In this document: one piece after another, positions 54,428-61,860 of the stretch
How positions within the stretch are numbered: position 1 is the first letter of the stretch
How the letters are laid out: every line of letters starts with the position of its first letter
NCBI RefSeq assembly: GCF_002572525.1
Contig: NZ_PDBS01000001.1
Coordinates: forward strand, 2,852,001-2,916,000
Direction: 5' to 3'
From: Natrinema sp. CBA1119
GTDB lineage: Archaea > Halobacteriota > Halobacteria > Halobacteriales > Natrialbaceae
Length of the DNA: 64,000 nucleotides
The notes under the pieces: model-generated
The model's database searches: none
What the model saw: only the letters and a program-made list of their open reading frames with translations
Told to the model about the DNA's origin: nothing
Made by a program: the position numbers and the translations under genes

Positions 54428-55583
54428 TCACGCCCCGTCGGTGCGATTCGGTTCAGCGCCATCAGCTCCACCACTAGTGGCTGGGGAGTCCGCGGTGTCA
54501 TCACTGGGTGGCTCGGTCGGCTCACCGGTGGGTGGCTCTGTTGGGTCGTCGGTCTCATCACCAGATGGATCGGTCGGCTCGTCGGGGACATCATCATCGG
54601 GTGGGTCGGTCGGTTCGTCGGATCCGTTGCCAGCCGATTCGTCGGGGTCCTCGTCACCGGGCGGCTCCGGCGGTTGGTCTGTAGCGATCTCCTGTTCGAG
54701 AACGACGGTGCCGCTGGCATCGCGCACGATCACGACATCTCCCTCCTCGTGCCAGATCTGGAAGTCGCCGCTGTACCCCCAGTAGAGCGTTTCGGCCGTG
54801 GGCTCACCCGCGCCAGTGGAGATAGTCACCGTCGCTCCTGGTTCCAGCGTGAATCCGCGCGGGAACTCGAACGGACTGGCGCTATTGCCCACTCGGCCAC
54901 CGTCTCTTCGGTCTCGGATGGTCCAACCGGACAGCTCGAGCGGTCCATCGCCGGTGTTCCGGAGCGTGAGATACTCCGCGCTGGCTTGCTCGCCGAGGAT
55001 GTGGTAGTCAGCGAGTGCAAGGGCTGCCGGATCACCTGGCCCCGCGTCATTTTCGTCGTTTTCGTCGTCATCGCCGGCCGAGTCATCGTCACGGTTAGCT
55101 GACTCGTCGTCCTCCGCAGCCGGGTCCTCGTCGGCGGGCGGTCCATTCCGAGGCGGTGCGGACTCGGGCGCGGCCACCGCGTCGGGGGTCCGGTAGACCG
55201 CCAGGTGGGCAGACTCGGCGGCGAGATCCGTGACGATGGTACTCCACGTCCCCCCCGTCGGCAGCGATTGCCCCGCGTCCGGGGCCGACGTCGTGCGACG
55301 CGCTCCAGATCGGCGCTCCCTCGTCGACGACGACGAACGCACCCGCACCGCGGTCCGCGGCGAAGACACACGACCCGTCAGCGGAGACGCTGAGGTCGGC
55401 GGCGGGCCACATGCCGATGTCGGCCCTCCATCGCACCTCGCCCGTGGGGGCAGCAATCGCGTACAACGTACCGTCTGTGTCCGCAGTAACCACCGTCCCA
55501 CCGTCGTCGGAGAGCACCAGCCAGCCCCCGATGGCGGCCGTCTCCCAGACGACCTGGCCTGCGACGTCGAGGACGATAGTGTG
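54428..55583 (-). pseudogene. Beta-propeller/lamin-tail-domain protein, frameshifted and fused to an Orc1 relic
   Basis: From 55583 the minus strand encodes PQQ-like propeller blades (VVWETAAIGGWLVLSDDGGT, AADLSVSADGSCVFAADRGA). A one-base insertion follows: seven C on the plus strand near 55250-55256, where the other copy has six. The next frame gives the acidic linker and the lamin-tail domain (YHILGEQASAEYLTLRN, LSGWTIRDRRDGGRVG, LYWGYSGDFQIWHEEG) with a Pro/Asp/Thr-rich tail to 54428. At its upstream end the propeller is joined in frame to the Orc1 relic at 55584. The intact ancestor was probably a secreted or envelope protein. Confidence 0.75.
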
Positions 55584-56215
55584 GACCGCGTCGAGGCCAG
55601 CGGCGTCGTACGGCGGGAAGCAGACCGCCGCGTCGCTCATCGCGCTCGCGACGTGGCTGTCCAGTCGGAGGTCGACCTCAACCAGCTCGTTGTTGACCAG
55701 CCAGACCGAGAGACCGATGCCGTGGGCGAGTTTCCCCTCGCCGCGCAACAGCCGATAGAAGAAGTCGCTGGGGTCGTCGTTCGGATCCTGCTGGACGTGA
55801 TCGAGTTCGGCGAGCAGGAGGACGGTCCACGCCCAATACGCAGCGAGCGCATTCCAGATCCCGGTGAAGACGCCGTCGAGCCCCTCGTAGTCGCCCTTTT
55901 CACCCCTGTCAACGCGGCGAGACTCTCGGTAGCCGCGCTAAACAGCGTGCGACACTCCTTCAGATTCACGTACTCGGCGGCGAGCTGGTCGTGGCGCTGT
56001 GCGAATTCCCAAAGACCCACCGCGTCGTGAGCGTCTTGCCCATGCCGGGCGGGCTATACACCGAGACCGTCGGCGGGAGGTAGCCGTTGTTGGCCCCTGT
56101 CAAATCGTCGCGAGGTCGCGAGCACCGGTGGGAGTGGTGTGCCAGCAACGACCGTCTCGTACACCGGTTCGATAGCCACACTGGTGGTACTCGGTCGAAT
56201 CCGTATCGCACGCGT
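55584..56215 (-). pseudogene. Orc1/Cdc6-family replication initiator, decayed N-terminal part
   Basis: Pieces in order on the minus strand: RDDLTGANNGYLPPTVSVYS with Walker A SPPGMGKTLTTR (about 56080-56020), then AQRHDQLAAEYVNLKECRTLF and FSAATESLAALTGVK (about 56000-55900). After another frame change comes WTVLLLAELDHVQQ with RLLRGEGKLAHGIGLSVWLV (about 55820-55690), and SAMSDAAVCFPPYDAAGLDAV to 55584. The C-terminal winged helix is missing, replaced by the propeller gene. At least two frameshifts inactivate it. Orc1/Cdc6 genes normally sit beside replication origins, so this may mark a dead or moved plasmid origin. Confidence 0.75.
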
Positions 56216-56240
56216 TCGATCGGGTCACAGGCGACCAGCG

Positions 56241-56708
56241 TCAGGACGACTCCGCGAGCAGCGCAATCCCTTGCTCCACGATTGCATCGGTAATAAACAA
56301 GCTCGTCTCTGCCTGGAGCGCTCGCATGTGGCCGATCGCCGCTGATTCACTGAGCGCGCCACGGCTATACGCGAGCACGAGAATCCCGATCGATCCATGC
56401 ACCTCGACACCGCGCTCCGTAGCGGCGTTCCGGGCTGCGAGGTCGTCGGTCAGAAACACCGCTGAGCGTTCAGCCGCGACCGCAAGCGCGGCTGTCTCGC
56501 CGGCATCCAACTCCACATCGAGTGCGGCCGCGTCGGCCTCGACGAGTTCGTACTCGATGGCGCCGAGCGCAGGCGGAACCGTGCCCGCCGCAAGTTCATC
56601 ACACACCGTCTGTGGAAGCAGGACGTGATCGATGGTCGAGAGCAAATGGAGCGCATCGATCTCGTCGAGATGGATAATAGGCTCCGTGTCAGCGACCGCG
56701 AGCGTCAC
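56241..56708 (-). CDS. PIN-like toxin (DUF3368 type)
   Basis: The 155-residue protein starts at GTG 56708, which overlaps the antitoxin stop (GTGA). It reads TLAVADTEPIIHLDEIDALH, LLPQTVCDELAAGTVP, LDAGETAALAVAAERSAVFLTDD and LAARNAATERGVEVHGSIGIL. These are the conserved blocks of DUF3368 PIN-like nucleases, with acidic residues in ADTEPII, DAGE and LTDDLAAR. The neighbours at 58422 and 60558 belong to the same family. It likely cleaves RNA unless bound by its partner. Confidence 0.82.
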   Translation of the reverse strand: MTLAVADTEPIIHLDEIDALHLLSTIDHVLLPQTVCDELAAGTVPPALGAIEYELVEADAAALDVELDAGETAALAVAAERSAVFLTDDLAARNAATERGVEVHGSIGILVLAYSRGALSESAAIGHMRALQAETSLFITDAIVEQGIALLAESS

Positions 56709-56956
56709 GCATCGAGTCCCCACTGCACATCGTCGGAAACCGCCTGCAGCTCACGTTCTGCACGCTTGACCCGGTCCCGACCGACGAGTTCGATCGCCGT
56801 CTCTCGGTCGATTTCGTCGTTCACGTATCGCGACAGGACGACCTCGATCCAGAGGTCTTCGACGCCGCGCTCAAGGGCGTGTTCGAGGATCTCCGATTCG
56901 GGTTTTCCTCGTGCGTCGGCGATCTCTTGCACCCGCTCGGTGAGATCCGTGGCCAT
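56705..56956 (-). CDS. UPF0175-like antitoxin
   Basis: The 83-residue helical protein from ATG 56956 starts MATDLTERVQEIADARGKPE, with a DNA-binding-like segment SEILEHALERGVEDLWIEVV and the C-terminal part LVGRDRVKRAERELQAVSDD. It overlaps the toxin start by four bases. A long upstream extension to 57169 is non-conserved and is not used. UPF0175 and related small proteins are regular partners of DUF3368 toxins. Confidence 0.8.
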   Translation of the reverse strand: MATDLTERVQEIADARGKPESEILEHALERGVEDLWIEVVLSRYVNDEIDRETAIELVGRDRVKRAERELQAVSDDVQWGLDA

Positions 56957-57029
56957 GTCCGAATACTTGCTCCGTACGACCTTAAACATCAGTGGATCCG
57001 TCATCGTGTCCGACGGTGTCGGCCGTTCA

Positions 57030-57113
57030 GGTTCGGACTCGACAGCGATTGATTCCGCAAGCGAGGGTGCCCTCGCCGTGCAGCAAGCGGGAGAAGAAAT
57101 CGTCTCTGTCGTC
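57030..57113 (-). pseudogene. Tiny second Orc1/Cdc6-like fragment
   Basis: The minus strand reads DDFFSRLLHGEGTLACGI, parallel to SDFFYRLLRGEGKLAHGI in the Orc1 relic at 55584. Only about 28 codons remain. It may be part of a second initiator or a copied piece. Confidence 0.45.
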
Positions 57114-57133
57114 GCTCGGCACAGATTTATCAT

Positions 57134-57151
57134 ATTGGTCAGTGTACCAAT
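57134..57151. promoter_or_regulatory. Dyad upstream of the DUF6516 relic
   Basis: ATTGGT and ACCAAT arms with a 6-bp spacer lie 8 bp before the ATG at 57160, a likely former operator of the TA unit. Confidence 0.4.
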
Positions 57152-57159
57152 AGGTGAGG

Positions 57160-57496
57160 ATGGCCTCACTGATCGACGACGACCTCGATGGCGTGAGCGA
57201 GGGGCGAAAGTACCCCGATGGGACTGTCGTCCGCGTGTTTTGCATGCAGACAGACCGTGACGCGTACCCGTCTGGGTGGGCCTACAAGCTCACTACGGCG
57301 CGACGGAGCCGGACCCGCCCCGCACGCTTGACGATGGGACGATTCGTCGGTACGACACTCGCACGAGGACACCAAAGGGCACGAACTACACGTTGCACCG
57401 GACCCCAACCCAGACATCATCAAGTTCCCCGGGATGGTCGAACTCTGGAAACGGTTCTGGAGCGAAATCCCGAAATCCGAGTTCGAGGTCAAGTGA
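57160..57496 (+). pseudogene. DUF6516-type toxin gene with two frameshifts
   Basis: ATG 57160 opens MASLIDDDLDGVSEGRKYPD and reaches SGWAYKL. After a one-base loss near 57285 the next frame gives HYGATEPDPPRTLDDGTIRR, and after a second shift near 57355 the third frame gives HEDTKGHELHVAPDPNPDII and MVELWKRFWSEIPKSEFEVK. Joined, they make a 110-residue DUF6516 protein, a family usually encoded next to HVO_A0114-type winged helices. It is inactive as it stands. Confidence 0.75.
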
Positions 57497-57520
57497 GGCC
57501 ATCACACCACGGTGATACGC

Positions 57521-57970
57521 ATGAACGATACCACGCCGCCGCTGCACCCGATGGAGCGCGAACAGCTTCGGGCCGAATCAACCCTCGTCGTGACCGTGAG
57601 GTCGTCCAGTGAGTTCCACGACGGCGTCACCGACGGGATCGAGGCGCTCGAACAGGGGGACACGGTGGATTCCACGCCGACGCTCTCGTTCACCAGCTAC
57701 GATGATCTGATGGAGACGCTGACGCCGCGCGTCCTCGATCTCATCGAAGCCATCCGTCAGGAAGAACCAGCCAGCATCAACGAGACCGCACGGGTCGTTG
57801 ACCGGGACGTGAAGAACGTCCACGGGGAACTTAGCCGGCTCGCCCAGCTGGGCATCATCTTCTTCGAGGAAGACGGCCAGAGTAAGCGCCCGGTCGTCTG
57901 GTTCGACGAACTCGTGATCACCCTCCCGTTCGATCCAGAGGCTGGCGACACGGCCACTGCCGCGCCGTAA
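57521..57970 (+). CDS. HVO_A0114-type winged-helix protein (putative antitoxin/regulator)
   Basis: The 149-residue protein from ATG 57521 has an N-terminal beta segment (AESTLVVTVRSSSEFHDGV), a helical linker and a C-terminal winged helix (RQEEPASINETARVVDRDVK, NVHGELSRLAQLGIIFFEED). It follows the broken DUF6516 gene by 24 bp and would be its partner, acting as autorepressor and possibly antitoxin. The antitoxin gene remains intact while the toxin is dead. It ends 22 bp before a solitary transposon-end hairpin. Confidence 0.82.
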   Translation: MNDTTPPLHPMEREQLRAESTLVVTVRSSSEFHDGVTDGIEALEQGDTVDSTPTLSFTSYDDLMETLTPRVLDLIEAIRQEEPASINETARVVDRDVKNVHGELSRLAQLGIIFFEEDGQSKRPVVWFDELVITLPFDPEAGDTATAAP

Positions 57971-57992
57971 CTGTATTAAGTTCATTGACAAG

Positions 57993-58013
57993 CCTCGGGG
58001 CTTGACCCCGAGG
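57993..58013. repeat. Solitary IS200/IS605-type end hairpin
   Basis: CCTCGGGG-CTTGA-CCCCGAGG, the reverse complement of the stem-loop at 50069-50089, including the flanking GACAAG. This points to palindrome-associated element remnants. Confidence 0.55.
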
Positions 58014-58060
58014 CGGTTCACCTGTCTGAACGGAATGTGGGCTCCTGCCCCTCACCAAAA

Positions 58061-58077
58061 TTCATATATTGTATGAA
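58061..58077. promoter_or_regulatory. AT-rich dyad before the UPF0175-like antitoxin
   Basis: TTCATA and TATGAA arms around TATTG. The dyad lies 21 bp upstream of the antitoxin ATG (58099); a promoter or operator candidate. Confidence 0.4.
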
Positions 58078-58098
58078 GCCCATATCTTGAGTGGAGGC

Positions 58099-58425
58099 AT
58101 GTCCCGAACCACCGCCACCATCCCGGACGATCTCACCGATCTCATGGAGGGAGCCGTTAGAGCGGGAATCTTCGAAAACAAGAGCGACGCCATTCGCCAC
58201 GTTCTCCGCGAGTATTTCGAAGAGAACCAGAACGCGCGGGTTGCAGCTGCGGTCTCGTTGTACGAAGACGGCGAGATTACCCTCGGAACGGCTGCCCGCC
58301 TTGCCGGCATCAACCGGTTCGAGATGCGGGACATACTGCGAGAAGAAGGTGTGGAACTGCGGTTCGGCCCTGAAGACATGGATGCCGCGAGAGACGAGAT
58401 TGAGGCAGCCCGCAACCTCGAATGA
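58099..58425 (+). CDS. Ribbon-helix-helix/UPF0175 antitoxin
   Basis: The 108-residue protein from ATG 58099 has a ribbon-helix-helix N-terminus (SRTTATIPDDLTDLMEGAVR, SDAIRHVLREYFEEN). A UPF0175 C-terminal domain follows (VSLYEDGEITLGTAARLAGI, RFEMRDILREEGVELRFG). It is the antitoxin of the toxin gene that starts at 58422 with an ATGA overlap. The upstream ATG at 58069 lies inside the AT-rich dyad and is not used. Confidence 0.87.
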   Translation: MSRTTATIPDDLTDLMEGAVRAGIFENKSDAIRHVLREYFEENQNARVAAAVSLYEDGEITLGTAARLAGINRFEMRDILREEGVELRFGPEDMDAARDEIEAARNLE

Positions 58426-58580
58426 CCGGCCCACCGACAAACGCGACGGTTCTCAACACCACCGTTCTTTCGAACTTCGCGCAGGTAGACCACGTCGAGT
58501 TGCTGCTGGATCTACCTCGCCTCGTGACAGTAGATGCTGTTCAGGAAGAACTCGAATTAGGCGCTGAAACCCACCTGTAC

Positions 58581-59985
58581 AGTCAACTACCCCACCCTAC
58601 TTCGCTCACCCTGACGGGTTCGCTCGTTGAGGGTGGGGCTTGTCCATGAACTCGGCCTCGAACCCATCTGGGTGGGCAGTAAATCCGCCGCTCGGCGTCA
58701 CCGTTCCAGACTGTAGGGCAAGCTGACTGTTGCCCGTCCGTCGAGACGACTGTTGGCCCCGACGGACGTACCGCATACCGATGTTCTTCGCCGCATTGTA
58801 ATCCGCGTTCGCTTCCGACTTACATTTCTGACAGCGGAAATCGTTACGATTCGGGCGATTCTCGTCTGCCGTGAACCCACACTCGGCGCACCGCTTCGAT
58901 GTGTACGCCGACCCGACTTGCTTCACCGAGATGCCGACCGCTTCGGCTTTGTATCCCACCTGTTCATAGAGTGTCCTGAACGCCCATTTATGCCCCCACG
59001 ACGCACCTGTTCGGTCGCGGATGTGTGTCAAGTCCTCGAACGCTATTACGTCGCACTCATACCGGAGTGCTTCGCCTACGATGGCGTTCGACGCTCGGTG
59101 GAGTACATCGCGGACGTATCGAAGCTCGCGGCCACTTGACTGCTCGAGCGTTCGGTGGGCGCTTCGGGTCCCGGTCTGTTGGAGTCCGGCGCGCACCTTC
59201 TCAAACTCGCGGAGGTCGTGGGTCATCTCCCGCCCGCTGAAGAAGTAGGCGGTGCTTGTGACGGCGAGGTTTTCGATACCGAGGTCAACCCCGAGGACCG
59301 TTCCGTCCTCGACGGTGTTCTGCTCGGTGTCGTTCTTGGGTCGGCGGAAGCCGATATGCAAGAAGTAGTCGCCGTCACGGGCGGTGAGCGTACTTTCCGT
59401 GATGCTCCATCTGTCTGAATTGAGGTACTGTCGTTGGTAGCCATCGTCAGCGTCGGGCAGAGCAAGTTCACACCGGACGCGACTTTCCGTTGTGGTGAGT
59501 GACACCGTATCGTCGTCAAACAGTGTCATGGTCCGGGTATCGTACTTCACCGTGGATGCGGTAAAGGTCGGCTTGCTCACCTTCTTGCCGTTGGACCGGC
59601 GTTCGATACAGCCGGTGATGGCTTGGGCGGCCTGGTGGGTGGCGAGGATCGCGTGCTGACTACCGAGGTCAGTGTGTTCGCGCACGTCGTCGTAGGCGAG
59701 GGGCTGTACGTCGCTTTTGGCGTTGCACTTGCCCCACGCCATGTCGGTGGCGATTTGGCAACCACGCTTCCACTCGGAGATAGCCTCTTCGAGAAGGTCG
59801 CGTTGCTCGTCCGTGACTTTGAGACGAGTGATTGCCGTCCGACGCACGTAGTCGTCTGCCACTGGTTCAATGTGGTTCCGCTGCTACTTATAGTACGGTG
59901 TTTGTTCCCTGTGCGAACGCGCTCCTCCTCTCCCTACTCACTCGCTTCGCTCGTTCCTTGAGGAAGGGGACTCCGCGCTACCGCT
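58581..59985 (-). mobile_element. TnpB-only IS200/IS605-type transposon 2
   Basis: The element lies on the minus strand: its left end (59925-59985) has the hairpin region around CTCACTCGCTTCGCTC, its right end (58581-58650) the hairpin CCCCACCCT...AGGGTGGGG ending at 58581. The 1405-bp element is precisely bounded, because the two halves of the toxin gene rejoin in frame without it. No target duplication is present, as expected for this family. There is no TnpA. Confidence 0.87.
58606..59862 (-). CDS. tnpB: TnpB, RNA-guided nuclease of IS200/IS605-type elements
   Basis: The 418-residue protein has the RuvC residues in VLGVDLGIENLAV (Asp), VIAFEDLTHIRDR (Glu) and SEANADYNAAKNIG (Asp), and the zinc ribbon CAECGFTADE with CQKCKSE. 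It shows the same organisation as the TnpB at 47066 but a clearly different sequence, so it belongs to another subgroup. By family rule its omega-RNA guide would read minus-strand DNA beyond the right end, from 58580 downward, which is the toxin gene itself. Confidence 0.92.
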   Translation of the reverse strand: MADDYVRRTAITRLKVTDEQRDLLEEAISEWKRGCQIATDMAWGKCNAKSDVQPLAYDDVREHTDLGSQHAILATHQAAQAITGCIERRSNGKKVSKPTFTASTVKYDTRTMTLFDDDTVSLTTTESRVRCELALPDADDGYQRQYLNSDRWSITESTLTARDGDYFLHIGFRRPKNDTEQNTVEDGTVLGVDLGIENLAVTSTAYFFSGREMTHDLREFEKVRAGLQQTGTRSAHRTLEQSSGRELRYVRDVLHRASNAIVGEALRYECDVIAFEDLTHIRDRTGASWGHKWAFRTLYEQVGYKAEAVGISVKQVGSAYTSKRCAECGFTADENRPNRNDFRCQKCKSEANADYNAAKNIGMRYVRRGQQSSRRTGNSQLALQSGTVTPSGGFTAHPDGFEAEFMDKPHPQRANPSG

Positions 59986-60336
59986 TCAGTTGAACACGCG
60001 CTGGCTGTCCTCGAAGAGGAGATACCCGTTATCACCCCATCTGCGTCGGCGGAGAAGTTGGAAGAGCAACTCCTTGAAACGCTAGACCCTGGAGAGGCAC
60101 AGGCTCTGGCCGTCGCAGAGGTCGCTGACGGAATGGCCGTTACCGACGACGGTGATGCGCGTGCGACTGCAAAGCAGCGTGGTGTTGGCCTAACCGGCTC
60201 TATCGGTCTCTTGGTACGGTTCGTTGAAGACGGCCACATTTCGGCTGAGACGGCTGACAGGTATCTTAAGCGCTGGATCGATGAGGCTGGATTTCGGTCA
60301 CCCGCCCGCGACTTTGACGTGTTTCTTGAGGATTGA

Positions 60337-60557
60337 GTCGTCGTTAGGATTGCACGTCATCTATCTCTTTTAGTCAATTTTGACCCATATATTGCACCAC
60401 GCGGGGCAAGAATTTAGGGAAACGCACCACTTGGTGCAGAATAAAGAGCAGGAACCTGATATGAATAGTTCCTGTGGCCGACAACAACCACGCAAGAAAA
60501 CGACTCAAGATGACACGAACGAAACAGAACCGACTTCCGGATTTGACCCGCTTTCAA
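60337..60557. other. Short intergenic stretch
   Basis: No convincing gene. Repeats of GCACCACGC and GCACCACTTGG near 60393-60440 and an AT-rich patch suggest a promoter or a binding region, without clear assignment. Confidence 0.3.
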
Positions 60558-60764
60558 CTACTGAACATTGACGATGTCCATCCCGCCAGCATCGCGTACG
60601 GATCGAAGTGCATCGACACCGTCCTCGCCTGCGAGCAATTCGTTCCACACCTGCTGCGGGACGGTAACAGTCGAGAACTGTTCCCCCACGAGGTCAAGCC
60701 GGTCGATCAGCGCGAGGTTGAGAAGCGGGGACGTGTCCGAGACGACGAGGTCACCGTTGCGCAT
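60558..60764 (-). pseudogene. DUF3368 PIN-like toxin, truncated
   Basis: The 68-codon frame from ATG 60764 reads MRNGDLVVSDTSPLLNLALI and VPQQVWNELLAGEDGVDALR, the N-terminal half of a DUF3368 toxin (SDTSPL carries the first Asp). It then stops at 60558. The missing C-terminal half leaves it inactive. It is preceded on the same strand by a frameshifted antitoxin. Confidence 0.75.
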
Positions 60765-60998
60765 ACTCGAGGTCGTCGTCAAGGTCGTCGCTCGTGCAGT
60801 GACGTTCGATCTACCGGTCGCCGAGCAGTTGGTGGAACTCTCGGTGAGAGAGGGTGCGAGTTCTCGAGCCTTTCCGAACGAGAGGATGCCTTCGCGGTAC
60901 AGCGAAATCGCCAATTCGTTGCGCAAGACGTCGTCCCGTTTGTCGTCCGGGACGTTGAGGGCATCGTAAACGTCTGATGGAACCTCGATCGTTCCCAT
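60758..60998 (-). pseudogene. UPF0175-type antitoxin, frameshifted
   Basis: ATG 60998 opens MGTIEVPSDVYDALNVPDDK and ISLYREGILSFGKARELA, a classical UPF0175 N-terminus. The next family block LSHREFHQLLGDR appears in another frame, indicating a one-base change near 60850. The following residues ERH.. lead to the toxin start at 60764. Both members of this third UPF0175/DUF3368 pair are dead. Confidence 0.75.
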
Positions 60999-61164
60999 AA
61001 TAGACGTTCAGCGACCAGTACAAAGTGTTTCGGTGGCTCGAAGCCGACAGCACCGACGATGAGATACGTACCGTCGGATTGGTGGACATCAGTCACACGA
61101 TTTGTGAACGTCGTTTATCCAAGATCCGAACATAATCGGTCGCATCGCTGTATCACATCGCCAA

Positions 61165-61196
61165 AAACTGATTGCCAAGAGTCCACATCAAAGCCT
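61165..61196 (+). mobile_element. Right-end remnant of a TnpB element (type 1)
   Basis: ACTGATTGCCAAGAGTCCAC and CATCAAAGCCTCCC match 48313-48345 of TnpB element 1 at the end of its gene. No nuclease gene accompanies it. It lies about 75 bp from the CRISPR array's distal end. Confidence 0.65.
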
Positions 61197-61269
61197 CCCG
61201 GCCAATCGGAGTCGATTCACGGTATAATCAAGTTAACTTGCCAGTGTCACGTAACAGGGGAGTAACATG

Positions 61270-61748
61270 GCGAATCCGCTCTTCTCGACGTCTGCTGCGT
61301 CGCGACGTCGTGACCAGTTCGGTCGCACCGGCCAACGCTTGCGTTTCAATCCCGGTGTGGGTTTCTGCTGCGTCGCGACTCTCGTTGCCAACACCCGACA
61401 CCCCGAGTACAAGCAGTTTCAATCCCGTTCTGGGTTTCTACTGCGTCGCGACATGTACGTCTCGCTCGTGTCCTGCTGGATAGCGATGTGTTTCAATCCC
61501 GTTCTGGGTTTCTGCTGCGTCGCGACCCAGCTACGCAACTGAGCTCAGCGTCCTTGGCGCACTGTTTCAATCCCGTTCTGGGTTTCTGCTGCGTCGCGAC
61601 CGGTGAACCGCTCCCCCAACTCCTCCTGTTGGCGGTGTTTCAATCCCGTTCTGGGTTTCTGCTGCGTCCAGATCAAACACAGCGCAGTACACGACGGATT
61701 CTACGGGCGGTGTTTCAATCCCGTTCTGGGTTTCTGCTGCGTCAGGGG
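61270..61748 (-). CRISPR. CRISPR array, 7 repeats (1 badly degenerate), 6 spacers
   Basis: Repeats of 37 bp start (plus strand) at 61343, 61416, 61490, 61564, 61637 and 61712. They begin GTTTCAATCCCG and end CTGCTGCGTCGCGAC. A degenerate copy at 61270-61306 keeps only the last 16 bases. Spacers are 36-38 bp. On the minus strand repeats end in ATTGAAAC, the usual crRNA 5' handle, so transcription runs leftward and the eroded copy is the leader-distal end. The two right-most repeats lose the terminal GCGAC block (CAGAT and AGGGG instead). Cas6 next door would process the transcript. Confidence 0.95.
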
Positions 61749-61860
61749 GTGTTTTCTGGGGGATAGCACCTATAGTTTTCTCTGGAGACGCGAGAATGGG
61801 GGAGTCGTTCGTGGACCCCAGCTGTACATGGCTTTGAAAAGGGTTGACGAAAATTGGCAC
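61749..61860 (-). promoter_or_regulatory. Probable CRISPR leader
   Basis: A 112-bp gap between the csa3 relic's stop (61861) and the first leader-proximal repeat contains AT-rich tracts (TTTTCTCTGG, TTGAAAAGGG) suited to a leftward promoter. The position is inferred from repeat polarity. Confidence 0.55.

Larger units (their letters stand above)
53815..55360 (-). repeat. Direct segmental repeat, copy 2 (about 1.5 kb)
   Basis: Near-identical to 45400-46910 in the same direction and gene order. The copies differ by scattered substitutions, indels in the Pro/Asp-rich tail and one extra C in a homopolymer near 55250-55256. They are 8.4 kb apart and enclose the TnpB element, the ATPase and a TA pair. 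Confidence 0.85.
58422..60336 (+). pseudogene. DUF3368 PIN-like toxin split by TnpB element 2
   Basis: The first 53 codons (58422-58580) read MTGPPTNATVLNTTVLSNFA through VTVDAVQEELELGAETHLY. The remainder (59986-60336) reads SVEHALAVLEEEIPVITPSA, LDPGEAQALAVAEVADGMAV, GSIGLLVRFVEDGHISAETA to the stop. Removing 58581-59985 gives one uninterrupted 169-codon frame of normal DUF3368 length. In the present DNA the protein would stop within the transposon end, so it is inactivated while the cognate antitoxin gene remains. Confidence 0.88.

Noticed and set aside
60380-60571. Small 63-codon plus-strand frame
   Set aside because: Its composition (many Thr, Gln and His), overlap with the neighbouring relic and lack of any upstream signal make it unlikely.
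61488-61766. Open frames through the CRISPR array
   Set aside because: The 37-bp repeat structure explains the periodic peptide; these are not genes.
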